42,919 nt of DNA from Methanobrevibacter thaueri (GTDB lineage Archaea > Methanobacteriota > Methanobacteria > Methanobacteriales > Methanobacteriaceae). Location: contig SUTL01000008.1 of the NCBI GenBank assembly GCA_015062925.1, positions 1-42,919 on the forward strand. The letters run 5' to 3'. This document shows positions 8,561 through 19,300 of this stretch, one piece after another. The notes under the pieces are model-generated. The model was not told the DNA's origin, made no database searches, and saw only the letters and a list, made by a program, of their open reading frames with translations. The first letter of the stretch is position 1; each line of letters opens with the position of its first letter. The position numbers and the translations under genes were made by a program.

Positions 8561-9364
8561 ATGATTAATGAAGATATCTTGAAGTTCACTGAATTTTTAG
8601 ATTATTATTATAGTGATTATGCCAAACCTTCCTGTGAAATTTCATTACCGTCACCTAGGGACGATGATTATAATGCTAACAGGGTTCCTTTAGTTACTTC
8701 TGATTATATTATGCTTGATTTTGATTCCATGTGCAAAGATGCGAATTTTTATCCTAAAAAGAATAGGGATGAATGTAATCAACCAGCTACTGCTGATGCA
8801 ATATATTATCGTGTTATTAATGAGGATAATTTGGAATTGTCTTTGGTTGAGTTTAAGAATTTTAATTTTAATTGGGATATGAAAAAGGATTATAATGCTT
8901 CTGTTCAGAAGGTTAAAAAAAGATTAATGGAATGTGGTTTAAATAAATCTTCAAAAAAGGGACTTATGAGACTTGAAAGTATTAAAAGAACATATGGTAG
9001 TACTATTGAATTTTCTTTAAAATTAAAACCCTATGAATCTTTGTTTGTTGTTCTTCCAAAGCTTTATGAGGAGTATTGTAGGGAGAAGAATATTGATATG
9101 GAATTAAATTTTTATAATTTTTTTCAAAGTGATTTATGTACAATTAAATTTTTTGTTGTGGGTAAAAGGCCTGTTAATGATTTGACAAGGGCGTATAATG
9201 GTAAATTAGGTAATTTATTGGAAAAACAGTATCGTAGACTTGATTTTGTTAATATTTTAACTCCTCATCCTCAACGTTTGTGTTTTGAAGGGGAGTTTGA
9301 TGAGTATACGAGGAATTTAAAGGTTCATGAGAAGGATAATTTGAAATCATTGAATTATCGTTAA
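8561..9364 (+). CDS. Partner protein of module 2, possible PD-(D/E)XK nuclease
   Basis: 267 residues from ATG 8561. A TTG at 8528 in the same frame would overlap the ATPase gene and has no SD, whereas the ATG is preceded by AGGGGATT. The protein carries 'ADAIY' (D79) and 'LVEFKN' (E97, K99), matching the D...E-x-K signature of the module-1 partner with spacing 18 instead of 17. It has an additional N-terminal section of about 20 residues and a longer C-terminus. The pair looks like divergent homologues, each travelling with its own ATPase. No named family recognised. Nuclease activity is an inference from motif and strand pattern. Confidence 0.55.
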   Translation: MINEDILKFTEFLDYYYSDYAKPSCEISLPSPRDDDYNANRVPLVTSDYIMLDFDSMCKDANFYPKKNRDECNQPATADAIYYRVINEDNLELSLVEFKNFNFNWDMKKDYNASVQKVKKRLMECGLNKSSKKGLMRLESIKRTYGSTIEFSLKLKPYESLFVVLPKLYEEYCREKNIDMELNFYNFFQSDLCTIKFFVVGKRPVNDLTRAYNGKLGNLLEKQYRRLDFVNILTPHPQRLCFEGEFDEYTRNLKVHEKDNLKSLNYR

Positions 9365-9476
9365 TTATTTTTTACTCACATTTTTGTCATATTTTTTGTA
9401 CTATACAAAAGTTTAATAATAATTTCATTATATAAATTATACTAATAGTAATAAAAAAACACATGCGGGTGGAAAC

Positions 9477-10376
9477 TTGGAAAAACCACAATTGATTAAT
9501 TTTATAGCAAAGGTAATGGAGGACTCAGGTTTTAAAGTTTATAAGTATTTTAAAACCTCTAAAAAAGTTATTGATATTTATGCTATTCTACCTACAACAA
9601 TTGGGGATTTTGGGGTAGTTGTAGTATGTGATAATTCAGATAAAGAATCACAACTTGGTGTTGATATTTTAAGAGAAATGGAATCTCTTCAAGATAGTTT
9701 AAAAGCTTCAAAAGCAACTATAGTGACTTCCGCATATTTCTCTGAACAAGCAAAAAACTATGCACTTAGAAAAAACATCAAACTAGTTGATCGTGACGGT
9801 TTACTTGAACTTGCAAAAAAATACCAAGACAGAACCAATCAAACCACATTAGACAACACTCCATATGACGGAGGAGCATCCCAATATATTGAAGAAGAAT
9901 ACCCAGAATATGCATATGACGCATCAGACATGGAATATATCATGCAAAGAAGAGATGCAAATCCAGGAGTATACAAAAATACTTTATACAGACAAGTTGA
10001 TGAACCAAGAGTCAATGGACTAGGATTTTTAAACAGAGGTTATCCGCAAACAAGAGACCCATATGGTCAAACCAACCTTTATAATTATGATGCAAGACCA
10101 AGAGGCTTCACAATAAATCCTTCAATATTCACATTAATAAAAAATCCAATTGTTTTAATATTACTCGTTGTAGTGCTCTCATACTTAATTTCAATCATAG
10201 CAGGGGGTTTATTTAAACTAGAAACAGGATTCACAGGACTAATAGAAATGTTTGTTGCACTTTTATTATCCTATGGTTTATCCCTATACACAGATAGAAA
10301 TGCAGATTTCATCGTGAAAGGAACATTCATATTCTTCATTTCACTAATAATATTAATTATTTTAATATTTGTTTAA
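9477..10376 (+). CDS. Mrr-like domain protein with C-terminal membrane segments
   Basis: 299 residues. Residues 1-120 resemble the Mrr/PD-(D/E)XK restriction-endonuclease-like fold: an N-terminal helix, 'VIDIYAI' with D33, then 'GVVVVCDN' where active Mrr proteins have a strand ending in (E/Q)-x-K, then 'SKATIVTSAYFSEQAKNYA' and a Leu-Val-Asp-Arg-Asp-Gly turn typical of the family end. The catalytic lysine seems absent (C51-D52-N53), so cleavage is doubtful. A polar linker (about 125-215) leads to three membrane helices (about 220-299). Start is TTG after GGGTGG; the ATG at 9463 is in another frame. It converges with and overlaps by four bases the polymerase gene. A membrane-bound, non-catalytic or sensor role is conceivable. 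Confidence 0.6.
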   Translation: MEKPQLINFIAKVMEDSGFKVYKYFKTSKKVIDIYAILPTTIGDFGVVVVCDNSDKESQLGVDILREMESLQDSLKASKATIVTSAYFSEQAKNYALRKNIKLVDRDGLLELAKKYQDRTNQTTLDNTPYDGGASQYIEEEYPEYAYDASDMEYIMQRRDANPGVYKNTLYRQVDEPRVNGLGFLNRGYPQTRDPYGQTNLYNYDARPRGFTINPSIFTLIKNPIVLILLVVVLSYLISIIAGGLFKLETGFTGLIEMFVALLLSYGLSLYTDRNADFIVKGTFIFFISLIILIILIFV

Positions 10377-11428
10377 ATCAGGGAAATATTCTCCCTTCCT
10401 TTAACCATCACTATCAAATAAATCAATCCAATAAAATATAAAAACCAAATCATAATGTCCGTAGGACCTGTTTCAATCCAAATAATTGTATGTGTTAAAA
10501 TCATACTATAAATTCCAATTCCCAAATCTTTTTTCACTTTATCTAATAATCCTAAAAAAACACCCATAAAAAACATCTGAACAGTTAAACCAACATAACC
10601 GAAATCAAGCATTACCGGACCGAATAATGTTGATGTTAAACACACATTATAATTAAGAACATATTCTCCGATAAATGTCCTGGGACTTTTTGAGGAAAAT
10701 ATCATTGATAATATTTTCCCATGAGTGGTTCCGGCTAATGGTATTATTTTCTCAAACACCTCTAAAGTAAATCTCGCACGGTAAAATATTAATTCCAATG
10801 GATTTAAAGTCCAATGCTGTGTTGTAATTGACTGTGAAGCAATATGTCCCACACCAGCAATTACAATAATAATTATAATAATAAAAACCGCTCCAATTCT
10901 TCTTGAAATCCGGTTCAAATAATATAATGTTATAAATGAACTTCCAAGAATCCCTAAAACTGAAGTCCTGTAACCGTTCATGCCAAATATTAATGATCCA
11001 AGCAGAATTAGAATTAAATATTTTCTATTATAATATTTGGCAAGTAAAAAGTTCAATGTGATTAAAAATAATGGATATGCAACTCTCCAGAGGTTTGTTG
11101 TTGCATTTGATTTAAGTGTGGAGTTGAAAAGCGGAATTCCTCCTAGTAAAATCAGATTAATTACTTGTAAAATTAAAGCAATAACGGTTAATGTTAAAAG
11201 TAATTTTTCACTTAAAAAATTAATTTCTCTTGTTTTAATGTTTATTTTATAATTTATGATAAGATATCCTGTGAGGAATATGATGCAGGCAGAAATTATT
11301 GTTAAAATAACTTCTCTGCTTAAAGGATTTTCAAATCGATAATTAAATGAACCTACATATCCCATTAAAAGAAAAATAAGTATTGCTACTATTACTATTG
11401 TGGGGGTGAATAAATCATATTTCTCCAT
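10373..11428 (-). CDS. Oligosaccharide repeat-unit polymerase-like membrane protein
   Basis: 351-residue integral membrane protein with about ten hydrophobic segments. The large loop between residues about 195 and 265 contains 'RARFTLEVF', 'HGKIL' and 'PRTFIGEY' patterns, resembling archaeal and bacterial Wzy-like repeat-unit polymerases. Such enzymes join lipid-linked oligosaccharide units on the outer face of the membrane. It starts six bases after the cfbB stop codon on the same strand, so the two are probably cotranscribed although their functions differ. Family assignment is moderate because Wzy-type proteins are recognised mainly by topology. Confidence 0.6.
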   Translation of the reverse strand: MEKYDLFTPTIVIVAILIFLLMGYVGSFNYRFENPLSREVILTIISACIIFLTGYLIINYKINIKTREINFLSEKLLLTLTVIALILQVINLILLGGIPLFNSTLKSNATTNLWRVAYPLFLITLNFLLAKYYNRKYLILILLGSLIFGMNGYRTSVLGILGSSFITLYYLNRISRRIGAVFIIIIIIVIAGVGHIASQSITTQHWTLNPLELIFYRARFTLEVFEKIIPLAGTTHGKILSMIFSSKSPRTFIGEYVLNYNVCLTSTLFGPVMLDFGYVGLTVQMFFMGVFLGLLDKVKKDLGIGIYSMILTHTIIWIETGPTDIMIWFLYFIGLIYLIVMVKGRENISLI

Positions 11429-11434
11429 ATTTTT

Positions 11435-12784
11435 TCAATCTCTCAGTTCATATGCTGAAGTTGTGAAATTACCTGCGAAATCAGGCATTGCTGCAACATG
11501 TGTGTGAACATAACTTGCAAGAGTGTTTTTTTCCATGAATCCGTCCATATTATTATATGATCCTTTTCCACGAGTTATTTTAAATGCTAAATCATTTTTC
11601 AAATCATTAACTATAACTTTTGAATAGTGGAATTCATGACCATGAAATATATCTCCTTTTTTTGAAATAATATTATCTTTTAAAACTTCAGCAACAGTAT
11701 ATTTTAATGCCTGTACTTTATCGGTTAAAACTGCTTTGTAAGGATAAACATCAACTACTTTATCATCATGAATAGAGTTCATAAGGTACATTAAACCTCC
11801 GCATTCTGCGAAAATAGGTTTTGATTCTTCATGGAATTTTTTAATATCTTTAAGCATTTGTGTGTTTGATGATAATTCTTTTGAGAATAATTCCGGGTAT
11901 CCTCCACCAATATATAATGCGTCACAATCGGGTAAGTTTTCATCATTTAATGGTGAGAAATATTCTATTTTAGCATTATTTGCTTCAAGTGCTTCAATGT
12001 TTTCTTTATAATAAAAATTGAAAACTTCATCATATGCTACGGATATTTTAACAGGGTTTTTATTTGTTTTATTCCATATTGGTATTAGTTCACTGTTGAT
12101 TTTAGGTGCGGTTTTTGCTATTTCAACCAGTCTGTCCAGGTCAATTGATTCCTGTATTGTTTTTGACCAGATATCTATGAATTTAATTGATGTTTCTCTT
12201 TCACGTGCGGGTACAAGACCTAAATGTCTTTGTTCGATTGAAATATTATCATCACGTATTATTCCACCGATTACTTCGGTTTTTGTTATTTCTTCTATTG
12301 ATTTTTTGGTTTTCTCGTAATGTGCTTTGTTTTTCACTTTATTAAGAATTACTCCGGCAATGTTAATTTCAGGATCTAGACTTTTAAATCCAAGAACTAA
12401 TGCTGCTGCACTTTTAACAAGACTTCTGGAATTTATAATCAGTATTACTGGTGCTTTCAATGCTTTTGCAACACTGGCTGTGCTTCCAATATCATTTATA
12501 GGGTCAATTCCTTCATATAATCCTCTAACGCCTTCAATAACAGCAATGTCTTTATCTTGCATTGCTTTTAAATATGAGTCTCTTATCTGTCCTTTTTTCA
12601 TGAAAAATGAATCCAGATTTCTTGAAGTGTTGTTTGTTGCTAGTGTATGGTATGAGGGATCAATATAATCGGGTCCAACTTTAAATGGTTGAACATTATA
12701 TTTTTCACTTAATGCTTTCATTATTCCGGTGGCGATTGTGGTTTTTCCAACTGCACTGCCGGTTCCTGCTAAAATAATTCTCAT
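11435..12784 (-). CDS. cfbB: Ni-sirohydrochlorin a,c-diamide synthase (CfbB/CobB family)
   Basis: 449 residues, normal for CbiA/CobB-type amidotransferases. The N-terminal ATPase part has a P-loop 'GSAVGKTT' (about 9-16), '[10 protein letters not shown]' and '[11 protein letters not shown]'. The C-terminal class I glutamine amidotransferase part has the nucleophile Cys in '[10 protein letters not shown]' and a final His-rich 'SYVHTHVA'. In methanogens this family amidates Ni-sirohydrochlorin with glutamine and ATP during coenzyme F430 synthesis, needed by methyl-coenzyme M reductase. The related cobyrinate diamide synthase for cobalamin is the alternative, and sequence alone cannot fully separate them; the methanogen context favours CfbB. 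No other F430 genes are adjacent. Confidence 0.85.
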   Translation of the reverse strand: MRIILAGTGSAVGKTTIATGIMKALSEKYNVQPFKVGPDYIDPSYHTLATNNTSRNLDSFFMKKGQIRDSYLKAMQDKDIAVIEGVRGLYEGIDPINDIGSTASVAKALKAPVILIINSRSLVKSAAALVLGFKSLDPEINIAGVILNKVKNKAHYEKTKKSIEEITKTEVIGGIIRDDNISIEQRHLGLVPARERETSIKFIDIWSKTIQESIDLDRLVEIAKTAPKINSELIPIWNKTNKNPVKISVAYDEVFNFYYKENIEALEANNAKIEYFSPLNDENLPDCDALYIGGGYPELFSKELSSNTQMLKDIKKFHEESKPIFAECGGLMYLMNSIHDDKVVDVYPYKAVLTDKVQALKYTVAEVLKDNIISKKGDIFHGHEFHYSKVIVNDLKNDLAFKITRGKGSYNNMDGFMEKNTLASYVHTHVAAMPDFAGNFTTSAYELRD

Positions 12785-12852
12785 AATATATTATTATATA
12801 TTATAGGTATATTAATTTTGTAGTATTTTTTCAGGTATTGATAATAAATAGA

Positions 12853-13019
12853 TTTATATACTACTATGTTGCATAATAAATATTGAGTTATCTTGGATGA
12901 CTCAAAAATAGTATGAAAAAGTTGTTAAGATATTAGTTGTTATTGGAATTATTATTTGTTTAATAATTTCAATTCAATTAATATTGAGTGTTGATTATTT
13001 TTTTGCTCTTTTTTTATAG
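12853..13019 (+). pseudogene. Possible small membrane-peptide gene interrupted by TAG
   Basis: A TATA-like TTTATATACT (12853-12862) lies about 35 bases before ATG 12897, which opens M-T-Q-K, then a TAG (12909-12911). The same frame continues for 35 codons, Y-E-K-V-V-K-I-L followed by a strongly hydrophobic Ile/Leu/Val-rich stretch ending in A-L-F-L, and stops at 13017. Without the TAG this would be a 40-residue single-pass membrane peptide. It may be a decayed gene or chance, because AT-rich DNA readily encodes hydrophobic residues. No sign of pyrrolysine use is present. Confidence 0.2.
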
Positions 13020-13378
13020 ATTTATTTTTATTATATTCATGTTTTCACTATTTGTTTTAGTAATGTTATTTTATTGTGTTTTAGTGTTGAATTAAATGTT
13101 AATTGATTATGTGTTTTTTTTTAACATTCTTTTTTTGAATTTTTTACATTTTTTTAAATTTATATCATGTTTAGTTTTTATTTATAATTAATTCCATTTG
13201 TTTAATTTTCATATTAATATTTATGTTTTATTATAAATTCTCATTGTTTTTTTAGGGGTTTGTTTGAAAATTATTTAGAATAATTTATATAATATGTTTT
13301 ATTTAAATATATATCGATTAATCCTATAAATTATCAATATTTCGGATTAAATCAAACAATTAAAATGAGGCTGTGTAT
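13020..13378 (+). promoter_or_regulatory. AT-rich leader and promoter of the giant adhesin gene
   Basis: About 360 bases, mostly T-rich on the plus strand, with no credible gene. TATA-like runs lie at 13283-13295 and 13301-13314. ATGAGG (13365-13370) is the SD for the adhesin start at 13379. Confidence 0.35.
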
Positions 13379-16300
13379 ATGAAGAAAATAAATATATTGA
13401 TATTACTGCTTATAATGGTAGTAATATTGGCAACTTCTGCTGTAAGCGCAGCAGAAGCAAATGTAACTTCAGAGTCATTTGCACAAGCTACAGATGATGT
13501 TAATCTAACATCAACTGATAATACTGATGCATTGACTACTGGAGGAGGCAATTTCGCCGATCTTCAAACTGCAATCAACAATCCTCAAGCAGGAAAAGTC
13601 ATTTTAACATCTAATTATACAAGAGTTGGAAGTGAAGGCGCAGTGCTAATTGAAGATGATATTGAAATTGATGGTAAAGGATTTACCATTGACGGAAATA
13701 ACGCAGGTGGAATATTTAATATTAAAGAAGGTGTAATAGTAGCACTACAAAACATCACCTTGATTAATGGTAAAAATACAAATGGTGGAGCTATTTATAA
13801 TAATGGAATATTAACCATTACAAACTCAAAATTCATAAACAACACCGCCACAAATTTCGGCGGAGCAATATATAATAATAATACTTATTTATCAATAACC
13901 GGTTCCACATTTGATAATAATAACATAACAAATCGTAGTAGTGGTAATGGTGGTGCTGCAATATATAGTGAACAAGGAACAGTTTTAATATCTCATTGTA
14001 ATGTAACAAATAATGTAAAAACCATAAAACACCGTGGAGGAACTAAAACTGCTTACAAAGGAGATTTAATTAATGCTGCGGTAACAAGTGATAATGGTGT
14101 TTTAACTGTAACAGATTCTTATTTTGCAAACAATAAAGGTGCTTATGGTGGAGCTATTTTAAGCGCTGGAGATAATGGTGTGTTAAAAGTTTCAGGTTCT
14201 GTTTTTGAAAATAACTTTGCATTTAATGGTGGAGCTATTGATTTTACTGGTAAAAATTATACTATAACCACTTCCAATTTCACAGGAAACATGGCTAGAG
14301 GTACAGGTTCTTCAGCATCTAACGTTGCTAATGGTGGAGCTATATGTGCACAGGAATCAAATAGTGAATCCACAATATCAGAATGTATTTTTAAAGATAA
14401 CAGTGCATCAATAGGTGGTGCTATTTCAGGATCCACTACTCAGGTAACAATTTGTACTTTTATCAACAACACTGCTAAAGAAGAATATTCTGAATCATAT
14501 AATGGTAATAATAATACTCGTGGAGGATCAGGTGGAGCAATTCAATCTGATTCAATAGATATAACTGGATCTGTTTTTGTTAATAATACTTCACGTTTAA
14601 ATCCAATATATATGACAGGAGAAGGAACTATTAGTGATTCATCATTCACAAACACTACTATTTATACTAGAGACGGACCATTAACTGTTTCTAATAATCA
14701 TTATGATAATGATGGTGCAGATGTTAGTGGTTTTGATATACATATAAGTGGTGACGGTGAAATTCCAAAAACATCAGGTGGTCCAGTTTACTATGATGTT
14801 ACCAGTTTCACTTCTCTACAGAATATAATAGATACTGCTACAGGTACAATTTATTTAACTAATGATATTACTAAACAGGCTAGTGAATATGATACTTTTG
14901 CTAATGGTATTCAAATTAATAAAAAAGTATCTATCAATACAGGAGGATATACTATAACATCTAATAATGGTCCTGTATTCACCGTAGATGAAGATTGCAC
15001 TTTAACATTTAGTGGAAATATAGTTGGTGACGGTAATCAATATCCTATTATAAACAAAGGTACTGTTACTAATATTGCACATAACTTTACTGAATTAAAT
15101 AATTTAATTTCATTAGTTGATGGTGGTGTACTTAACATTGGAAATGCTAAAGTTACTAAATCAGAATCTGAAAAAACTGCATTTACTGAGGGTATAATTA
15201 TTAATAAAAACATAACTCTTAAAGGAAATAAAAATAACTATATCGATGCAAGTAATAGTGGTAGAATTTTCAAATTAATAGATGGTGCTAGTTTAACATT
15301 AGATACTAATAACTTAAAAAACAGTAATGCTAATTATGGTGCGGCAGTTTATGTAAGTGCAGGCACTACATTCAATGCAAAAAATGTCATATTTAACAAT
15401 AACACTGCTAAATACAGAGGCGGTGCAATTTACAGTGAAGGTACTGTTGATGTAGATGGATGTACATTTGACAGTAATGATATAACTTACCGTGCTAAAA
15501 ACAAAGACCATGGTGGAGCAGCTATTTATAATAATGATGGAACATTATATGTTAACAATTCATTATTCAAAGATAACCTTAAAAATCTCGTATTGAGAAA
15601 TCCTGATACAAAAGGAGATTTAATTGATGGTATTGTATTCACTTCAGGTACTGCAACAATTGAAAATTCAAACTTCTATAACAACAGCGGTTGTTATGGT
15701 GGAGCTATAACAGCATTACCTTTAACTAGTACAAGCAATCCTAGTTTAACTGTTGATAATTGTAATTTCACAGATAATGTTGCTTATGATGGTGGAGCTA
15801 TGTACATTGGTTGGGGTGCAGTAGATTACACTGTTTCAAACAGTCAATTCATAAATAACTTAGCTACAGGTATTGGATCTACCGGATACACTGCTGCAGG
15901 TGGAGCAATTGTTATTCCATGGAACCCTACTCCAGGAGTAATTGTAAACTGTACCTTTAAAAACAATAATGCTAAAGACGGTGCAAGCCCTGGTGGTAGT
16001 GCTATTTCTATTGAAGATGCAAGTCTAAATATTGAAGGCTGTTTATTTGAAAATAACTATGCTTCAGCAAGCGGTGGAGCTGTTGAAATATCCAGATCAG
16101 GTACTACAAGATCAAATGTTCCAACTAATATTGTTATTGAAAACTCCAACTTCACCTCCAACACTGCAGGTGAACTAGGTGGGGCAATTGTTGCTGTAGA
16201 AGGATCAAGTCTTGATTTAACTGGATGTCAATTTGAAAACAATGCTGCTGCATATGGTAATGCAGTTTACAACGAAGGTAATTTAACCTTATCCAAAAAC

Positions 16301-19300
16301 AAAGTAATATCTGATAAAGCAGAAATCATAAGTAATGGAGAAGTTGCTTCAAAAATCAATATTGTTATTCTTGAAGGAGGAAGTGTTGCAGGTAAATACA
16401 ATGTACCAGTAACAGTAACAGCTAATGTTACAGATGATAATGGTAATATTATTGACTGTGATAATGTATACTTCCTATTTGATGGTGAAAACCCTACCAT
16501 GGCAATTTATAATGCTCAAAATAAATTATACGAAGCACAATATACTCCTACTCACCCAGGTATTATAATTGTCAGTGTTAATGAAACAGAAATCGATGCA
16601 GATGTCACAACTGGTCAAATTGTAATAGAAGAAAAATTCAATGCTACATTAATAATTCTTGGTGATAAAATTGTTAAAGGTGAAGATGCAGTTATCGACA
16701 TATTATTACTCGGTATTAATAACACAGATTTAAATGCAACTGTTAAAATAAATGTGAATAATAAAATCTACAATGTTGATGTAGTAAATGGTATTGGTAA
16801 TCTCACAATTAAAAACTTACCTGTAAATGTTTACCCAATATTCGCAATATTCGACACTCACCCATATTATAATACTGCTTATGATTCCGATATTTTATAT
16901 GTAAAAGAAACCACCATCCTAACAGTTGACCCTGTTCCTGATGCTAAATATGATGAAATTATTAATGTTACAATTCATTTAACCGACAGCGACGGTACAG
17001 GATTAACCGGTACTGTTGATGTTGAAGGAATCAGCGTTCATGTTGTAGATGGTGTTGGAATATTAACAATTGATAATCAACCTGATGTAGATAATTACAC
17101 TCTAAATGTTGTTTATGCGGGAGACAGTATCTATAATCAATCTTCAGCTAATTTCTCATTTAAAGTAATTACAAATGTTCTTGATCCTCAAGATATTGAT
17201 TATTCATTTAATGGTAATTATGATGAAGGTTTAAACATTACTATTAAATCTCCAGCTGATGAAACATACATTGTTAATATTAATGGTACAGATTATGCTG
17301 TTGACGTATTTAATGGTGTTGGAAGTAAAGTTGTAAATCTTCCACGTGGTAATTATGATGCTGTAATTACAATTAACAATACTAATTACGAATTAACTCC
17401 TATTGAATATAATTTCGATTACAAATCCACTCCAGTTTACAATGTAGTAATTGAGGGAAATTATAGGGAAGTAATTGTAGTAATAACTGGTACTCCTGGT
17501 AATTACACAGTATATGTTGATGATGAACACGAAATCACCATATCATTTAACGGTACTGAAGGAACTGGTGTTATCACTGGATTAGATGCTGGTGAATACA
17601 CTGCAATGGTATCCTATGATAATAATGATGAATATTATGGTGATACTAAAGATGTTAATTTCACTGTTGACAAATTAAATGCAGCTTTATATATTTATCC
17701 TCATGATATAACTTATGGTGAAAATGCAATGGTTTACTTCCAAGTATATGATGTAGTTGACCCTACTTTCCCAGTGTCCGGTAAAGTTAAATTCATCATC
17801 CAAGGTTATTCTGAAGATGAAGTTGATATTGTAAATCGTAAAGGTAATATTACTATTCCTGATTTAAATCCTGGAGTATATTATATCATGGCCATATTTG
17901 AAAGTAATAATTATAATGTGGATTATGATTCTGATATTTTAACTGTAAGAGATAAAACTATTTTAACTGTTGATCCGGTTCCTGATGCTAAATATAATGA
18001 AGTTATTGATGTTACAATTCATTTAACAGATAGTGAAGGTAAAGGTTTAACAGGTATTGTTTATGTTGAAGGAATTGAGGTTCTTGTTGTTGATGGAGTT
18101 GGAATATTAACAATTGATAATCAACCTGATGTTGGTAATTACACAATGAATGTTGTTTATGATGGAGAAGGTATCTATAATCAATCTTCAGCTAAATTCT
18201 CATTTAAAGTAATTACAAATGTTATCAACGCTTCTGATATTGATTTCTCCTTTAACGGTAATTATGATGAAGGTTTAAACATTACTATTAAATCTCCAGT
18301 TGATGATACATATATTGTTGATATTGAAGGCAATAAATACGCTATTGATGTAGTTGATGGTGTTGGAAGTAAAATTGTAAACCTTCCATGCGGTAATTAT
18401 GATGCTGTAATTACAATTAACAATACTAATTACGAATTAACTCCTATTGAGTATAATTTCGATTACAAATCCAGTCCAATTTACAGTGTTGTTATAAGTG
18501 GAACTTATCCGGAAGCTGTTGTAACAATCACTGGTACTCCTGGTAACTACACAATATATGTTGATGATGAACACGAAATTACAATCTCATTCAATGGCAC
18601 TGAAGGAACTGGTGTTATCACTGGATTAGATGCTGGTGAATATACTGCAATGGTATCATATGATAATAATGATAAATATTATGGTGATACTAAAGATGTT
18701 AACTTCACAGTTGCTAAAGCACAAGCAGCATTATATGTTAATGTTGATAATATAATTCGTGGTGAAAATGCAACTATTTTCTGTGAAGTAATTGATTCAA
18801 GAAATGATATTAACGTATCTGGTAAAGTTAAACTCATCATATCTGGTGTTGGTGAAAAAGAAGTTACTATCGTAAACGGTAAAGGTAATATTAATATTTC
18901 TGATTTAAATGTTGGAGTATATAATATTTTAGCTGTATTTGAAAGTAATAATTATGAACTTGCTTATAATTCAGAAATTCTTTATGTTAAAATCGCTACT
19001 GTTTTAACTCCATTTGTAGAGGAAAATTATGATTATGGTGATGTCAAACTTAATTTCACATTAACTGCTGAAGGAGATGACATGGATGCTATTATCTATG
19101 TAACTGTAAATGACACTGTATATCCTGTTTTCATCCATGATAGTGTGGGAACATTATCTTTAAATGATTTAGCTCCAGGATATTATTCTGTTAGTACAGT
19201 TTATGGTGGTAGTGAATCATTCAATGAAAGTGAAACTGATGATGTTTACTTCACTATTCTTTCACAAACCGCTCAAATCACTATTGATGTGAATAACACC

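Noticed and set aside
12897-13019. Pyrrolysine-type readthrough of the TAG in the small membrane frame
   Set aside because: No pyl gene or related methylamine methyltransferase is in the window; a decayed gene or chance is simpler.
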